DNA of 64,000 nt, from assembly GCF_016598535.1 (NCBI RefSeq), contig NZ_CP066779.1, positions 5,020,053 to 5,084,052 of the forward strand, in the 5' to 3' direction. The stretch is from Rhodococcus sp. P-2. Lineage in GTDB: Bacteria > Actinomycetota > Actinomycetes > Mycobacteriales > Mycobacteriaceae. Below, in pieces: positions 43,356 to 54,040 of this stretch (its first letter is position 1; the number at the start of each line of letters is the position of its first letter). Both the position numbers and the translations under genes were made by a program. The notes beneath the pieces are model-generated. The model was not told the DNA's origin. It saw only the letters and a program-made list of their open reading frames with translations, and made no database searches.

Positions 43356-44206
43356 GTGAACTTGAACCACCTTGCTGCGCAGACACCGGCCACCGCGGCC
43401 CAGATGAGAAGTACGAGAATCGAGAACCAGTCCATCGAGGTGTCGAGGGCCGCTTCGAGTGCATGTGCGAGAGCGCCGGAGGGAACTATTCGCACCAGCG
43501 TGTGAACAGCGGTCGGCAGTTCGCCACTGGCGAAGACCACACTGCCGATGCCCACCATGATGAACCACAAGACGTTGGCGAGCGCGAGAACGATCTCTGC
43601 GCGCAACGTGCCGCCGAGCAGCAGTCCCAGCGCTGCAAAGGTAACGGTACCGATGGCAATGACCACGGCGCCGAGTAGAAGTTCGACGACCGACGGACGC
43701 CACCCCAACGCCAAGCCGATGGCACCGAGCAGCAGTGACTGCAGGGCAACAACGATGATGACGGCAGCGCTCTTACCGGCGATGATTCCCCACCGTGGGA
43801 GGGGAGTGGCACCGAGTCGTTTGAGCGCGCCGTATCGGCGATCGAATCCGACGGCGATGGCCTGTCCGGTGAACGCCGTCGACATCACGGCAACCATCAT
43901 GACACCAGGGAGCACGGTATCGACCCGAGAATCGCCCAAATCGCCGATCGGAAGTAGGCACAGTCCGATGAGGAGGGTGATCGGGATGAACATGGTGAGC
44001 AGCAATTGCTCACCGTTGCGGAGCAGAAGTGTCAGCTCCAGTTTGGTCTGCGCCGCCAGCATCTTGGCCGCCGAACTGGGGCGGGGATCCGGCGAGAAGG
44101 TGCCTGGCTCGAAGCGGTTCTCGGCGAGCCGCCGGTCTCTGGCAACGCTGATGGGACTGCTCTGGCCGTTCGACGCTGTTTCGTTCATGACCTTGATCTC
44201 CGTCAT
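43352..44206 (-). CDS. ABC transporter permease (ABC-2 type)
   Basis: The membrane half of an exporter with the ATPase encoded just upstream. The 284-residue protein has six predicted helices after a polar N-terminal stretch of about 55 residues, for example LLLTMFIPITLLIGLCLLPI, the run after GIIAGKSAAVIIVVALQSLL, and ALGLLLGGTLRAEIVLALAN. VDTVLPGVMMVAVMSTAFTG is typical of ABC-2 permeases. ATG 44206 overlaps the ATPase stop; ATG 44188 has a better ribosome binding site (GGAGA) and may be the true start. Mycobacterial homologues are called antibiotic-transport proteins, without proven substrate. Confidence 0.88.
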   Translation of the reverse strand: MTEIKVMNETASNGQSSPISVARDRRLAENRFEPGTFSPDPRPSSAAKMLAAQTKLELTLLLRNGEQLLLTMFIPITLLIGLCLLPIGDLGDSRVDTVLPGVMMVAVMSTAFTGQAIAVGFDRRYGALKRLGATPLPRWGIIAGKSAAVIIVVALQSLLLGAIGLALGWRPSVVELLLGAVVIAIGTVTFAALGLLLGGTLRAEIVLALANVLWFIMVGIGSVVFASGELPTAVHTLVRIVPSGALAHALEAALDTSMDWFSILVLLIWAAVAGVCAARWFKFT

Positions 44207-45144
44207 CCCCTCAGTTCCCGGCCCGTCAATTCGAGGAAGACGTCTTCCAGACTCCGTTGATCGACGCGAATGTCGTTGATCAGCACGTCCTGATCGGCAC
44301 ACCACGTCGCAACCGTTGCCACGGTTGCCGGATCGATTGCCCCTTCGACGACGTAGGTGCCGGGGTTGGATTCCTCGATGCGGAACCCGGCGAGTGAACC
44401 GGCCAGCGAATCGAGGCTCAAACCCGGAACTGTCGTCAGACGGAGTTGTCCTTCTGCGCCCTTGCTGGTGACCTCCGCCGGCGTTCCCGACGCGACGATC
44501 TTGCCGTGGTCGATGATGACCAGTTCGTCGGCGAGCGCTTCGGCCTCGTCCATGAGGTGCGTGGTGAGCAGGACGCTCACGCCGTCGCGTCGCAGAGCGT
44601 CGATGAGTTCCCACACGAGTAGACGCGCCTGAGCGTCGAGTCCGGCGGTGGGTTCGTCGAGAAATACCAATTCAGGACGGCCGACCAGCGCGCATGCCAG
44701 GGACAGTCGTTGCTGCTGGCCTCCGGAGAGACGACGGTACGGGGTCTTGCGCGCATCGGTGAGGCCGAGTTTGGAAAGCAGCCAGGCGGGATCGAGCGGG
44801 TCGGCCGAGTATGCGGCGACGAGGTCGAGCATTTCTCCGGCCTTGGACCCGGGGTACGCGCCGCCGCCTTGCAACATGACGCCGATTCGCGATCGGACTT
44901 CACCGGAGTCGGCGATGGGGTCGAGTCCGAGCACCCGAACGGTGCCGGCGTCTGGGGTGACGAACCCTTCGCACATCTCGACGGTGGTTGTCTTACCGGC
45001 TCCGTTGGGGCCGAGCAGGGCAACGACCTGGGCCGTCTCGACAGTGAGATCGATACCGTCGACGGCTCGAACACCGTCGAAGGACTTGACGACACCCTGG
45101 ATCTGTACCGCCGGCGTCGACGATCTGGAGGCTCTCGAGGTCAC
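44203..45144 (-). CDS. ABC transporter ATP-binding protein
   Basis: The ATPase of the exporter. It has 313 residues: Walker A LLGPNGAGKTTTVEMCEGF, Q-loop GVMLQGGGAYPG, signature RRLSGGQQQRLSLACAL, Walker B LVFLDEPTAGLDAQ and the H-loop LLTTHLMDEAEAL. The C-terminal 90 residues match the DrrA-type extension of drug or lipid exporters. GTG 45144 overlaps the mptB stop, so it is cotranslated with mptB. Substrate unknown; the link to mptB suggests an envelope component, which is inference. Confidence 0.92.
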   Translation of the reverse strand: MTSRASRSSTPAVQIQGVVKSFDGVRAVDGIDLTVETAQVVALLGPNGAGKTTTVEMCEGFVTPDAGTVRVLGLDPIADSGEVRSRIGVMLQGGGAYPGSKAGEMLDLVAAYSADPLDPAWLLSKLGLTDARKTPYRRLSGGQQQRLSLACALVGRPELVFLDEPTAGLDAQARLLVWELIDALRRDGVSVLLTTHLMDEAEALADELVIIDHGKIVASGTPAEVTSKGAEGQLRLTTVPGLSLDSLAGSLAGFRIEESNPGTYVVEGAIDPATVATVATWCADQDVLINDIRVDQRSLEDVFLELTGRELRG

Positions 45145-46895
45145 GGGGAATCAGCGTAAGCCCCCGCCGAGTTGTCTTCGTCTACCGGTCCGCCTTTCGT
45201 GATCTCCGCTACTGGCTTGTCGCTACGCCAAGGGAGTGAATTGCGGGTGAAGACGATGAGCGTTCCGGCGGTGAGGATGGTCGCGATGACGGCCTGCACG
45301 ATCATGAACGGAAGATATTCGGCGCCGTTGGACATCAACATGACGCTGACGATCGAAGTGAAGACCACAGCTGGGATACGGAAGATCGGCGCGGTGGCCC
45401 ACGCGGCCAACGGGAGAATCGCCCACAGCAGGTACCACGGCTGAACGACGGGGAACAGGAGAACGATCGCGCCGAGGGCGATGCCGAGTCCACCGACCGG
45501 ATGAATGCGACCCATGTATACCGAGATCATCATCCGCGCGGTGACGAGCATGGCGACGAGAGTCGCGATGGGCCGCGTGATCGTGAGGATCGCGGTGGTG
45601 TGATCACCGAGCCCGAGCAGTACGCCGGCCAATCCCGTGCCGACGCCCAGCAGCGTCGGGATGGACATCCAACTCCGGACTGCGGTGGCGGTGTCGAGGG
45701 TGTTGATCCAACCCATACCGAGCCCACTGGCCACGCTGATGACAAACGTGACGACGGCGGCAACGATGCCCAGAAGAATCGCGGCTCCCGCCAGGGCTTT
45801 CCAGGTTCCACCCCAACGCCGGGCCAACGCCATGCCGACAAATCCCAGTGCAAGCAAAGACGGAATCTTGACCGTCGAGGACAACGCGATCAACCCGGAT
45901 CCCGCGACGAGATAGAACAGTGCTTGCCCACGGATGGGCTCGGACCCTTCGACTGCCCGGAGGGCGATCTCGATTCCGGCGAGCATCAACCCGAGCATGA
46001 GAGCTTCGTTGTGGATGCCGGCCACCAAGTGGAAGAGCAACAGCGGGTTCGCGGCACCGAGCCAGAGTGAACTGACGGCAGAGACACCGCATCGTTTGGC
46101 CAGGCGCGGTATCGCCCACACGATGAGCGCGACGCCGGCCAATGCGAGCAGGCGGTGCAAGAAGATTCCGGCAACGATGTTGTCGCCGGTCAGCGAGCTG
46201 ATCCCGCGTCCCAGCCACAGGAAGAACGGTCCGTACGGAGCTGGGGTGTCGCGCCAGATCGTCGGAACCGTGCGGGTCAGAACGTGGTCGACGCCCAGCG
46301 CCGCCTTGGGGCCGATGGCATACGGATCGAGTCCACGGGCCGCGATTTCGCTTTGTGCCAGATACGAGTAGACGTCGCGGCTGAACATCGGCGGCGCGAC
46401 CGAGAGCGGCAGGATCCACAGCAGCAGTGTGCGGTCCAACTGAGAACGGGTCATACGCCGCGGCGCGCCGGAACGGCTGCGTATGTCCCCGACAGCAAAT
46501 CGGCCCATCATCAGCCAGGCGAGAACGACGAGCACGGTTCCGGTCATCGTCATGGTGAGTGAGACGGTCGGCATACGTCCGGGCAGGCTGAGGACTCGAA
46601 GTCCTGCGGTCGGATTCTGAAGGACGGGTTGTGCGCCCGCGCCGAGTGCGCCGACTGCCATCAATACCGCGCCGGTTGCTCCGAATCTGCGGATCCCGCG
46701 CAGTTGTGCAGTTTCCTTCGCATTCAGGCCCGGGCGCTCGTCTTCGTCGCCGTGCAACACCGCGGCCATACTCTGCCGGGGAGCGGAACCGAAAGGCCGA
46801 ACGCCGATCGTGGAAAGCGCGAGTGCCTTGGGTTTTTCCAGCAGGATCGCGCGCGCCGATCGCGCGGTCGTCGTCTTCTCGGGGGTCTGCGGCAC
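45141..46895 (-). CDS. mptB: Alpha-(1->6)-mannopyranosyltransferase (MptB-like, GT-C)
   Basis: A polyprenol-phosphomannose-dependent mannosyltransferase that starts the mannan core of lipomannan and lipoarabinomannan. The protein of about 584 residues has 10 or more helices. Family blocks seen: PPMFSRDVYSYLAQSEIAAR (acidic GT-C loop), RDTPAPYGPFFLWLGRGISS, LWLGAANPLLLFHLVAGIHN and LLFPVVQPWYLLWAILPLAA. It resembles Rv1459c of M. tuberculosis, also next to sufR. The GTG 46895 start is the weakest point, as no good ribosome binding site is near. It heads the four-gene operon running to 41910. Confidence 0.9.
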   Translation of the reverse strand: MPQTPEKTTTARSARAILLEKPKALALSTIGVRPFGSAPRQSMAAVLHGDEDERPGLNAKETAQLRGIRRFGATGAVLMAVGALGAGAQPVLQNPTAGLRVLSLPGRMPTVSLTMTMTGTVLVVLAWLMMGRFAVGDIRSRSGAPRRMTRSQLDRTLLLWILPLSVAPPMFSRDVYSYLAQSEIAARGLDPYAIGPKAALGVDHVLTRTVPTIWRDTPAPYGPFFLWLGRGISSLTGDNIVAGIFLHRLLALAGVALIVWAIPRLAKRCGVSAVSSLWLGAANPLLLFHLVAGIHNEALMLGLMLAGIEIALRAVEGSEPIRGQALFYLVAGSGLIALSSTVKIPSLLALGFVGMALARRWGGTWKALAGAAILLGIVAAVVTFVISVASGLGMGWINTLDTATAVRSWMSIPTLLGVGTGLAGVLLGLGDHTTAILTITRPIATLVAMLVTARMMISVYMGRIHPVGGLGIALGAIVLLFPVVQPWYLLWAILPLAAWATAPIFRIPAVVFTSIVSVMLMSNGAEYLPFMIVQAVIATILTAGTLIVFTRNSLPWRSDKPVAEITKGGPVDEDNSAGAYADSP

Positions 46896-46940
46896 ACCAG
46901 GCAGCGTAGCGGCTCCATCCAGCCGGACAGACAAGCACAA

Positions 46941-46954
46941 ACAACGTACGTTGT
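46941..46954. promoter_or_regulatory. Perfect 14-bp palindrome in the mptB-sufR divergent region
   Basis: ACAACGTACGTTGT is fully self-complementary. It lies 46 bp before the mptB GTG and 72 bp before the sufR GTG, in the 130-bp divergent promoter region. It is distinct in sequence from the SufR-type site at 47015-47029, so another dimeric regulator may bind here. Inferred from symmetry and position. Confidence 0.45.
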
Positions 46955-46980
46955 CCGGATATTCCCGAATGTAATGCAGG

Positions 46981-47009
46981 TTGCCCTTAGTAGACCTGCG
47001 AAAAGAATT
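46981..47009 (+). promoter_or_regulatory. Candidate suf promoter
   Basis: TTGCCC (46981-46986) and AGAATT (47004-47009) are spaced by 17 bp, close to a vegetative -35/-10 pair. Transcription would begin near 47016, about 10 nt before the sufR GTG and inside the SufR-type operator. No Shine-Dalgarno is visible before sufR, which fits a nearly leaderless mRNA. Confidence 0.35.
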
Positions 47010-47014
47010 CCGTC

Positions 47015-47029
47015 ACACTTGTGTTGTGA
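47015..47029. promoter_or_regulatory. SufR-type operator across the sufR start
   Basis: ACACT-TGTGT-TGTGA matches the ACACT-N5-TGTGA arrangement I recall being reported for M. tuberculosis SufR at the suf promoter. The right half contains the GTG start codon of sufR (47026-47028). Binding here would block the predicted transcription start, giving autorepression when SufR carries its Fe-S cluster. Confidence 0.65.
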
Positions 47030-47772
47030 AAAGAAATGCGTCAGACCCTCGAAGCAAGGAAGTTGCAGGTCAGCCCACTGTAGCGACCTCGCAGAGTGCT
47101 GTCGCAAATCCGGTGACGGTGGGCGTCGAAGGCCAGACCCGGGCCGCAGTGGTCAAGCTGCTACTCGAAGAAGGCCCCATTACCGCCTCCGAAATCGGCA
47201 CACGCCTCGGTTTGAGTGCAGCAGGTGTCCGACGTCACTTGGATGCGTTGATCGAGTCCGGCGAAGCCCGAACGGCTTCGGCGTCGTCGCTGCGCCAGCG
47301 CGGACGAGGTCGTCCCGCCAAGCAGTTCCAGATCACCGCGACCGGTCGCGGGCGCCTGGGCCACACCTACGACGATCTGGCGGGAGCCGCGATGCGGCAA
47401 CTCCGTGAAATCGGCGGAGATGCGGCAATCGAGGAATTCGCCAAGCGTCGGGTTCAGGCGATCGTCGGAGACGTCGAACCGGCTGATCCGACGGATGTCG
47501 ACAACGTCGAGGCGACAGCGGACGCAATCGCCGAAGCCTTCAACGCGGTGGGGTTCGCAGCGTCGACCCGGCCGGTCGGCAACGGTGTGCAGATCTGCCA
47601 ACATCACTGCCCGGTTTCCCATGTGGCAGAAGAGTTTCCGGAACTGTGCGAAGCAGAGCAGCAAGCATTCCGGCAGTTGCTCGGAACGCATGTCCAGCGT
47701 CTGGCAACCATCGCCAACGGTGACTGCGCCTGCACGACGCACGTGCCCCTCGTGTCCACCGGGAGTAGATGA
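47026..47772 (+). CDS. sufR: Iron-sulfur cluster biosynthesis transcriptional regulator SufR
   Basis: A DeoR/ArsR-like winged-helix repressor of the suf operon that senses its own Fe-S cluster. The 248-residue protein has helix-turn-helix VVKLLLEEGPITASEIGTRL with LGLSAAGVRRHLDALIESG and wing RGRGRPAKQFQIT. Four candidate cluster cysteines lie near the C-terminus (CQHHCPVSHVAEEFPELC and GDCACTTHVP; the first region has three and the last two). GTG 47026 (MKRNASDPRSK) is chosen; the frame is open upstream but that part is promoter. Divergent from mptB and first gene of the SUF operon. Confidence 0.92.
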   Translation: MKRNASDPRSKEVAGQPTVATSQSAVANPVTVGVEGQTRAAVVKLLLEEGPITASEIGTRLGLSAAGVRRHLDALIESGEARTASASSLRQRGRGRPAKQFQITATGRGRLGHTYDDLAGAAMRQLREIGGDAAIEEFAKRRVQAIVGDVEPADPTDVDNVEATADAIAEAFNAVGFAASTRPVGNGVQICQHHCPVSHVAEEFPELCEAEQQAFRQLLGTHVQRLATIANGDCACTTHVPLVSTGSR

Positions 47773-47960
47773 CCGGATCACAGTGTTCTACCGAGAGTTC
47801 TACCGAGAGTGTTGTTCTACAGAGTGATTCCGCAGAGCAGCGTTCGAATAGAGATTTTTCAGCTAGTTCTTCAAAGTCAGAACTGCTCGACCGCAGCGAC
47901 CAGCCCTCGCTGAAACCGAGCAGCCGTCAAGAAACAAGACTCCGGAAGGAGCTCGCATGA
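47769..47960 (+). CDS. Possible 63-codon bridging ORF between sufR and sufB
   Basis: This frame starts at the ATG overlapping the sufR stop (ATGA) and stops with the TGA overlapping the sufB ATG (ATGA). GGGAG lies 3-4 nt before its start. The peptide is Ser/Glu/Lys/Arg-rich without a recognisable domain ([20 protein letters not shown] at the start, ETRLRKELA at the end). Three near copies of GTTCTACCGAGA (47785, 47797 and a variant at 47814) encode STES-type repeats. It may be a translation-coupling leader; it may also be chance. Confidence 0.35.
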   Translation: MTGSQCSTESSTESVVLQSDSAEQRSNRDFSASSSKSELLDRSDQPSLKPSSRQETRLRKELA

Positions 47961-49417
47961 CCGTCACATCAGACCAGGCGACTACCACTGCGGCAGCAGG
48001 CACCGAGCCGCTCACGCAGGAAGAGACCATCGCGTCCCTCGGTCATTACGGCTACGGCTGGTCCGATTCCGACGAAGCCGGAGCCAGCGCGCAGCGCGGG
48101 TTGTCCGAGGCTGTCGTGCGGGACATCTCCGCCAAGAAGAGCGAGCCCGAGTGGATGCTCGACATCCGTCTCAAGGCGCTGCGCACCTTCGACAAGAAGC
48201 CGATGCCGAACTGGGGCAGCGACCTCGAAGGCATTCACTTCGACAACATCAAGTACTTCGTCCGGTCCAGCGAGAAGCAGGCCGAGTCGTGGGAAGACCT
48301 GCCCGAGGACATCAAGAACACGTACGACAAGCTCGGCATCCCCGAGGCGGAGAAGCAGCGCCTCGTTGCCGGCGTCGCAGCTCAGTACGAGTCCGAGGTC
48401 GTCTACCACTCGATCCGTGAGGATCTCGAGGAGCAGGGCGTCATCTTCCTCGACACGGACACCGGCCTCAAGCAGCACCCGGAGCTGTTCAAGGAGTACT
48501 TCGGATCGGTCATCCCGGCCGGCGACAACAAGTTCTCCGCGCTGAACACCGCCGTGTGGTCGGGCGGCTCGTTCATCTACGTTCCGCCGGGAGTCCACGT
48601 GGACATCCCGCTGCAGGCGTACTTCCGCATCAACACCGAGAACATGGGTCAGTTCGAGCGCACCCTGATCATCGTCGACGAAGATGCCTCCGTGCACTAC
48701 GTCGAGGGTTGCACCGCGCCGATCTACAAGTCCGATTCACTGCACTCGGCCGTAGTCGAGATCATTGTGAAGAAGGGCGGCCACTGCCGTTACACGACCA
48801 TCCAGAACTGGTCCAACAACGTCTACAACCTGGTGACCAAGCGCACCAAGGTCGAAGCCGGCGGATCCATGGAGTGGGTCGACGGCAACATCGGCTCCAA
48901 GGTCACTATGAAGTACCCGGCCGTGTGGCTGATGGGCGAGTACGCCCGCGGTGAGGTTCTCTCCGTCGCGTTCTCCGGCGAGGGCCAGCACCAGGACACC
49001 GGCGCCAAGATGCTCCACCTCGCGCCGCACACGTCCTCGACCATCATCAGCAAGTCTGTCGCCCGTGGCGGTGGACGTGCGTCGTACCGCGGTCTGGTTC
49101 AGGTCAACAAGGGTGCCCACGGCTCCAAGTCGACCGTCAAGTGTGACGCTCTGCTCGTCGACCAGATCAGCCGCAGCGACACCTACCCGTACGTCGACAT
49201 CCGCGAGGACGACGTCACCATGGGTCACGAGGCCACGGTGTCCAAGGTCAGCGACGATCAGCTCTTCTACCTGATGAGCCGCGGACTGACCGAGGACGAG
49301 GCGATGGCCACCATCGTGCGTGGATTCGTCGAGCCCATCGCGAAGGAACTCCCGATGGAGTACGCGCTCGAGCTCAACCGCCTTATCGAACTTCAGATGG
49401 AAGGGGCTGTGGGTTAG
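47957..49417 (+). CDS. sufB: Fe-S cluster assembly scaffold protein SufB
   Basis: Part of the SufBC2D complex on which Fe-S clusters are built. The 486-residue protein shows [80 protein letters not shown] (conserved Cys), [20 protein letters not shown] and [20 protein letters not shown]. No intein is present, unlike the M. tuberculosis SufB that I recall as intein-containing. ATG 47957 with AAGGAGCTCGC upstream. It is followed directly by sufD. Confidence 0.97.
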   Translation: MTVTSDQATTTAAAGTEPLTQEETIASLGHYGYGWSDSDEAGASAQRGLSEAVVRDISAKKSEPEWMLDIRLKALRTFDKKPMPNWGSDLEGIHFDNIKYFVRSSEKQAESWEDLPEDIKNTYDKLGIPEAEKQRLVAGVAAQYESEVVYHSIREDLEEQGVIFLDTDTGLKQHPELFKEYFGSVIPAGDNKFSALNTAVWSGGSFIYVPPGVHVDIPLQAYFRINTENMGQFERTLIIVDEDASVHYVEGCTAPIYKSDSLHSAVVEIIVKKGGHCRYTTIQNWSNNVYNLVTKRTKVEAGGSMEWVDGNIGSKVTMKYPAVWLMGEYARGEVLSVAFSGEGQHQDTGAKMLHLAPHTSSTIISKSVARGGGRASYRGLVQVNKGAHGSKSTVKCDALLVDQISRSDTYPYVDIREDDVTMGHEATVSKVSDDQLFYLMSRGLTEDEAMATIVRGFVEPIAKELPMEYALELNRLIELQMEGAVG

Positions 49418-50637
49418 TGACCACGCCAGAGACCGGAGTCATCGGAGCTGTTGCCGGGGAGAACCCGACCGCTCCAGTAAAGGGTGCAGCCACCGGCTCG
49501 CCCATCACGAACAAGGGTGAGCAGTTCTCCTCGTTCGACGTCAATGCATTCGAGGTCCCGGGCGGACGTGACGAGATCTGGCGGTTCACCCCGCTGCGTC
49601 GTCTGCGCGGCTTGCACGACGGCAGTGCCGTTGCCAACGCTCAGGTCACCGTCGAGGTGGACGGGGGAAGCGACATCACCGTCGAGACCGTCGGCCGTGA
49701 CGACGAGCGTCTGGGCAAGGCTGGTGTTCCTGCGGATCGCATTGCAGCGCAGGCGTACTCGAGCTTCGAGACTGCGACGGTCATCTCGGTTGGTGCCGAG
49801 GTCGAGGTCGAGAAGCCCGTCGTGGTCACCATGACCGGCCCCGGAGTCGACAATGTCGCCTTCGGACACACCCAGATTCGTCTGGCGCAGTTCGCCAAGG
49901 CGACGTTCGTGATCGACCAGCGTGGCAGCGGAACCTTTGCGGAGAACATCGAATTCGTTCTCGGTGACAGCTCGCAGTTGACCGTGGTGGCGATTCAGGA
50001 CTGGGCGGACGATGCAGTTCACGTCACGTCACACCATGCTCGCCTGAACCGCGACGCAGTGCTTCGGTACACCTCGATCAGCCTGGGCGGCGACCTGGTT
50101 CGCCTGTCCGCCACCGTCAAGTACGACGGACCGGGCGGCGACGCCGAACTGCTCGGCCTGTACTTCGCCGACGCCGGCCAGCACCTGGAACAGCGTCTGC
50201 TGGTGGATCATTCGCAGCCCAACTGCAAGTCCAACGTGGTCTACAAGGGTGCGCTTCAGGGCGATCCCGGATCCGGCAAGCCCGACGCGCACACCGTGTG
50301 GATCGGCGACGTTCTCATCCGCGCCGCAGCGGAGGGCACCGACACGTTCGAGCTCAACCGCAACCTGGTGCTGACCGACGGCGCCCGCGCCGACTCGGTT
50401 CCGAACCTCGAAATCGAGACCGGTGAGATCGTCGGAGCCGGTCACGCAAGTGCAACGGGACGTTTCGACGACGAGCAGCTGTTCTATCTGCGTGCTCGTG
50501 GTATCCCGGAGGATCAGGCTCGCCGTCTGGTCGTACGTGGGTTCTTCCACGAAATCATCAACAAGATCGCTGTTCCCGAGGTGCGCGATCGCCTCGAAGC
50601 CGCAGTCGAAGCCGAACTCGCAGCCGTCGGCTCCTGA
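49417..50637 (+). CDS. sufD: Fe-S cluster assembly protein SufD
   Basis: Partner of SufB in the SufBC2D scaffold. The 406-residue protein shows DEIWRFTPLRRLRGLHDGSA, ANIEF-type block FAENIEFVLGDSSQLTVVAI, HHARLNRDAVLRYTSISLGG, VDHSQPNCKSNVVYKGALQG and VGAGHASATGRFDDEQLFYL. Its GTG start shares a base with the sufB stop (TAGTG). sufC begins 61 bp after its stop; that gap contains a C-rich stretch with CGTCGCTACGCTCGCCCG. Confidence 0.96.
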   Translation: MTTPETGVIGAVAGENPTAPVKGAATGSPITNKGEQFSSFDVNAFEVPGGRDEIWRFTPLRRLRGLHDGSAVANAQVTVEVDGGSDITVETVGRDDERLGKAGVPADRIAAQAYSSFETATVISVGAEVEVEKPVVVTMTGPGVDNVAFGHTQIRLAQFAKATFVIDQRGSGTFAENIEFVLGDSSQLTVVAIQDWADDAVHVTSHHARLNRDAVLRYTSISLGGDLVRLSATVKYDGPGGDAELLGLYFADAGQHLEQRLLVDHSQPNCKSNVVYKGALQGDPGSGKPDAHTVWIGDVLIRAAAEGTDTFELNRNLVLTDGARADSVPNLEIETGEIVGAGHASATGRFDDEQLFYLRARGIPEDQARRLVVRGFFHEIINKIAVPEVRDRLEAAVEAELAAVGS

Positions 50638-50698
50638 CCGCCCCGCCGGCGACACCACCCCGTCGCTACGCTCGCCCGCCTCATCTTGAAGGAATTTC

Positions 50699-52776
<2,078 letters not shown>

Positions 52777-52779
52777 ATC

Positions 52780-53283
52780 ATGCGCATGGAGCAGATGTAT
52801 CAGGAAGTGATCCTCGATCACTACAAACATCCGCACGGCCGCGGACTCCGTGAGCCGTTCGGCGCCGAGGTGCACCACGTCAACCCGACGTGTGGCGACG
52901 AGGTGACGTTGCGCGTCCAGATCTCCGAGGACGGAACGGTCTCCGACGTCTCGTACGACGGGCAGGGTTGTTCGATCAGCCAGGCGTCGACGTCGGTGCT
53001 CAACGACCTCGTCATCGGGATGCAGGTCACCGACGCACTGAAGACGGTGACGGCGTTCAACGAGATGGTGAGCAGTCGGGGCACCGTCGAGGGGGACGAG
53101 GACGTTCTCGGTGACGGCATCGCGTTCGTCGGTGTCTCGAAGTATCCGGCACGCGTGAAGTGCGCCTTGCTCGGATGGATGGCATTCAAGGATGCTGTAG
53201 TCCAGATCGTCGACGGCGGTGCTGTCACGATGGCGGACAGCAGCAGTGAATTGGTCGACACGACTGAAGGACAGGGATCATGA
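52780..53283 (+). CDS. sufU: Zinc-dependent sulfur-transfer protein SufU
   Basis: It accepts sulfur from SufS and passes it to the scaffold. The 167-residue IscU-like protein has the three zinc and sulfur cysteines (NPTCGDEVTL, GQGCSISQAS, RVKCALLGW) and the LDHYKHPHGRGL N-terminal block. Actinobacterial and Firmicute SufU have an insertion compared with IscU, and the length agrees. ATG 52780 (MRMEQMYQEVI) or ATG 52786 could be the start. It overlaps sufT by 4 nt (ATGA). Confidence 0.95.
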   Translation: MRMEQMYQEVILDHYKHPHGRGLREPFGAEVHHVNPTCGDEVTLRVQISEDGTVSDVSYDGQGCSISQASTSVLNDLVIGMQVTDALKTVTAFNEMVSSRGTVEGDEDVLGDGIAFVGVSKYPARVKCALLGWMAFKDAVVQIVDGGAVTMADSSSELVDTTEGQGS

Positions 53284-53702
53284 CCGAGACACAACCAGTG
53301 CAGGACGCCGAGGTCGGCGCTCCGGTGAATCCGAATCCCGATTCCACTGCGGAATTCGGTGGCGCACAGGGCAGTGGCACTGTCCCGTCGCCTGAGCGAC
53401 TCGACGAACTCGAAGAAGCGATGCGCGACGTCGTCGACCCCGAACTGGGAATCAACGTCGTGGATCTCGGCTTGGTCTACGGACTCTTCGAAGACGACGG
53501 CGTCGTCACGATCGACATGACTTTGACGTCGGCGGCGTGCCCGTTGACCGACGTGATCGAGGACCAGGCACGCGGCGCACTGGTGCGTAGCGATCTGTGT
53601 ACCGACATGAAGATCAACTGGGTGTGGTTGCCGCCGTGGGGACCGGACAAGATCACCGAAGACGGACGCGAGCAACTGCGCGCACTCGGCTTCACGGTCT
53701 GA
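53280..53702 (+). CDS. sufT: SUF system MIP18/DUF59 family assembly factor SufT
   Basis: Probably helps Fe-S cluster maturation or delivery. The 140-residue protein has an acidic Pro/Gly-rich N-terminus of about 35 residues and then the DUF59 (MIP18) domain: LEEAMRDVVDPELGINVVDL, TIDMTLTSAACPLTDVIEDQ (conserved Cys) and WVWLPPWGPDKITEDGREQL. Last gene of the suf operon, before a clear terminator. Confidence 0.95.
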   Translation: MTETQPVQDAEVGAPVNPNPDSTAEFGGAQGSGTVPSPERLDELEEAMRDVVDPELGINVVDLGLVYGLFEDDGVVTIDMTLTSAACPLTDVIEDQARGALVRSDLCTDMKINWVWLPPWGPDKITEDGREQLRALGFTV

Positions 53703-54040
53703 CAAGCAACCTCGGCACGATCAACTGAATAGATTTCACCGGAGCGTCGGTGCCCGTTCGTCGGGTACCGGCGCTTCGGTTTGTTATATAGGGCAGTTTT
53801 AGCCATGATATTCAGGACAATAGTCCCAAATGGTTGTTTGATGAATATTTGCTGGAAGCTGACTGATCGGTAACATCGCAGCTGATTGTCACGATGTGAT
53901 CTCCGGCGGGCGATTTGCCAGTTTCCGCCCGAGCTTTCCAATGTATTCGTCTCATTTCGAAGTGCCCCGATCAGTTCGAGGCGTCCAGCGGACGCATATA
54001 CCTGTTTGCATCATGATCAAGTTGTAAGAGGGAGATTCGT
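53703..54040. other. 338-bp AT-richer gap between suf and the NRPS gene
   Basis: Contains the suf terminator (53738-53780) and then about 250 bp with no convincing gene, ending in AGAGGGAGATTCGT before the NRPS start. It must hold the NRPS promoter. I looked for an IdeR-type iron box (TTAGGTTAGSCTAACCTAA) and see none. The base composition is clearly more AT-rich than the surrounding coding DNA. Confidence 0.75.
53738..53780 (+). terminator. Terminator of the suf operon
   Basis: Bases 53738-53755 pair with 53763-53780 around a 7-nt loop. The 18-bp RNA stem contains three G-U wobble pairs, each on the RNA of the + strand, and is followed by TTGTTATAT. It ends the suf transcript 36 bp after sufT. 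Confidence 0.85.

Noticed and set aside
53781..54040. IdeR iron box controlling the NRPS gene
   Set aside because: No 19-bp sequence close to the IdeR consensus is visible, so iron control of this NRPS is not supported from the sequence.
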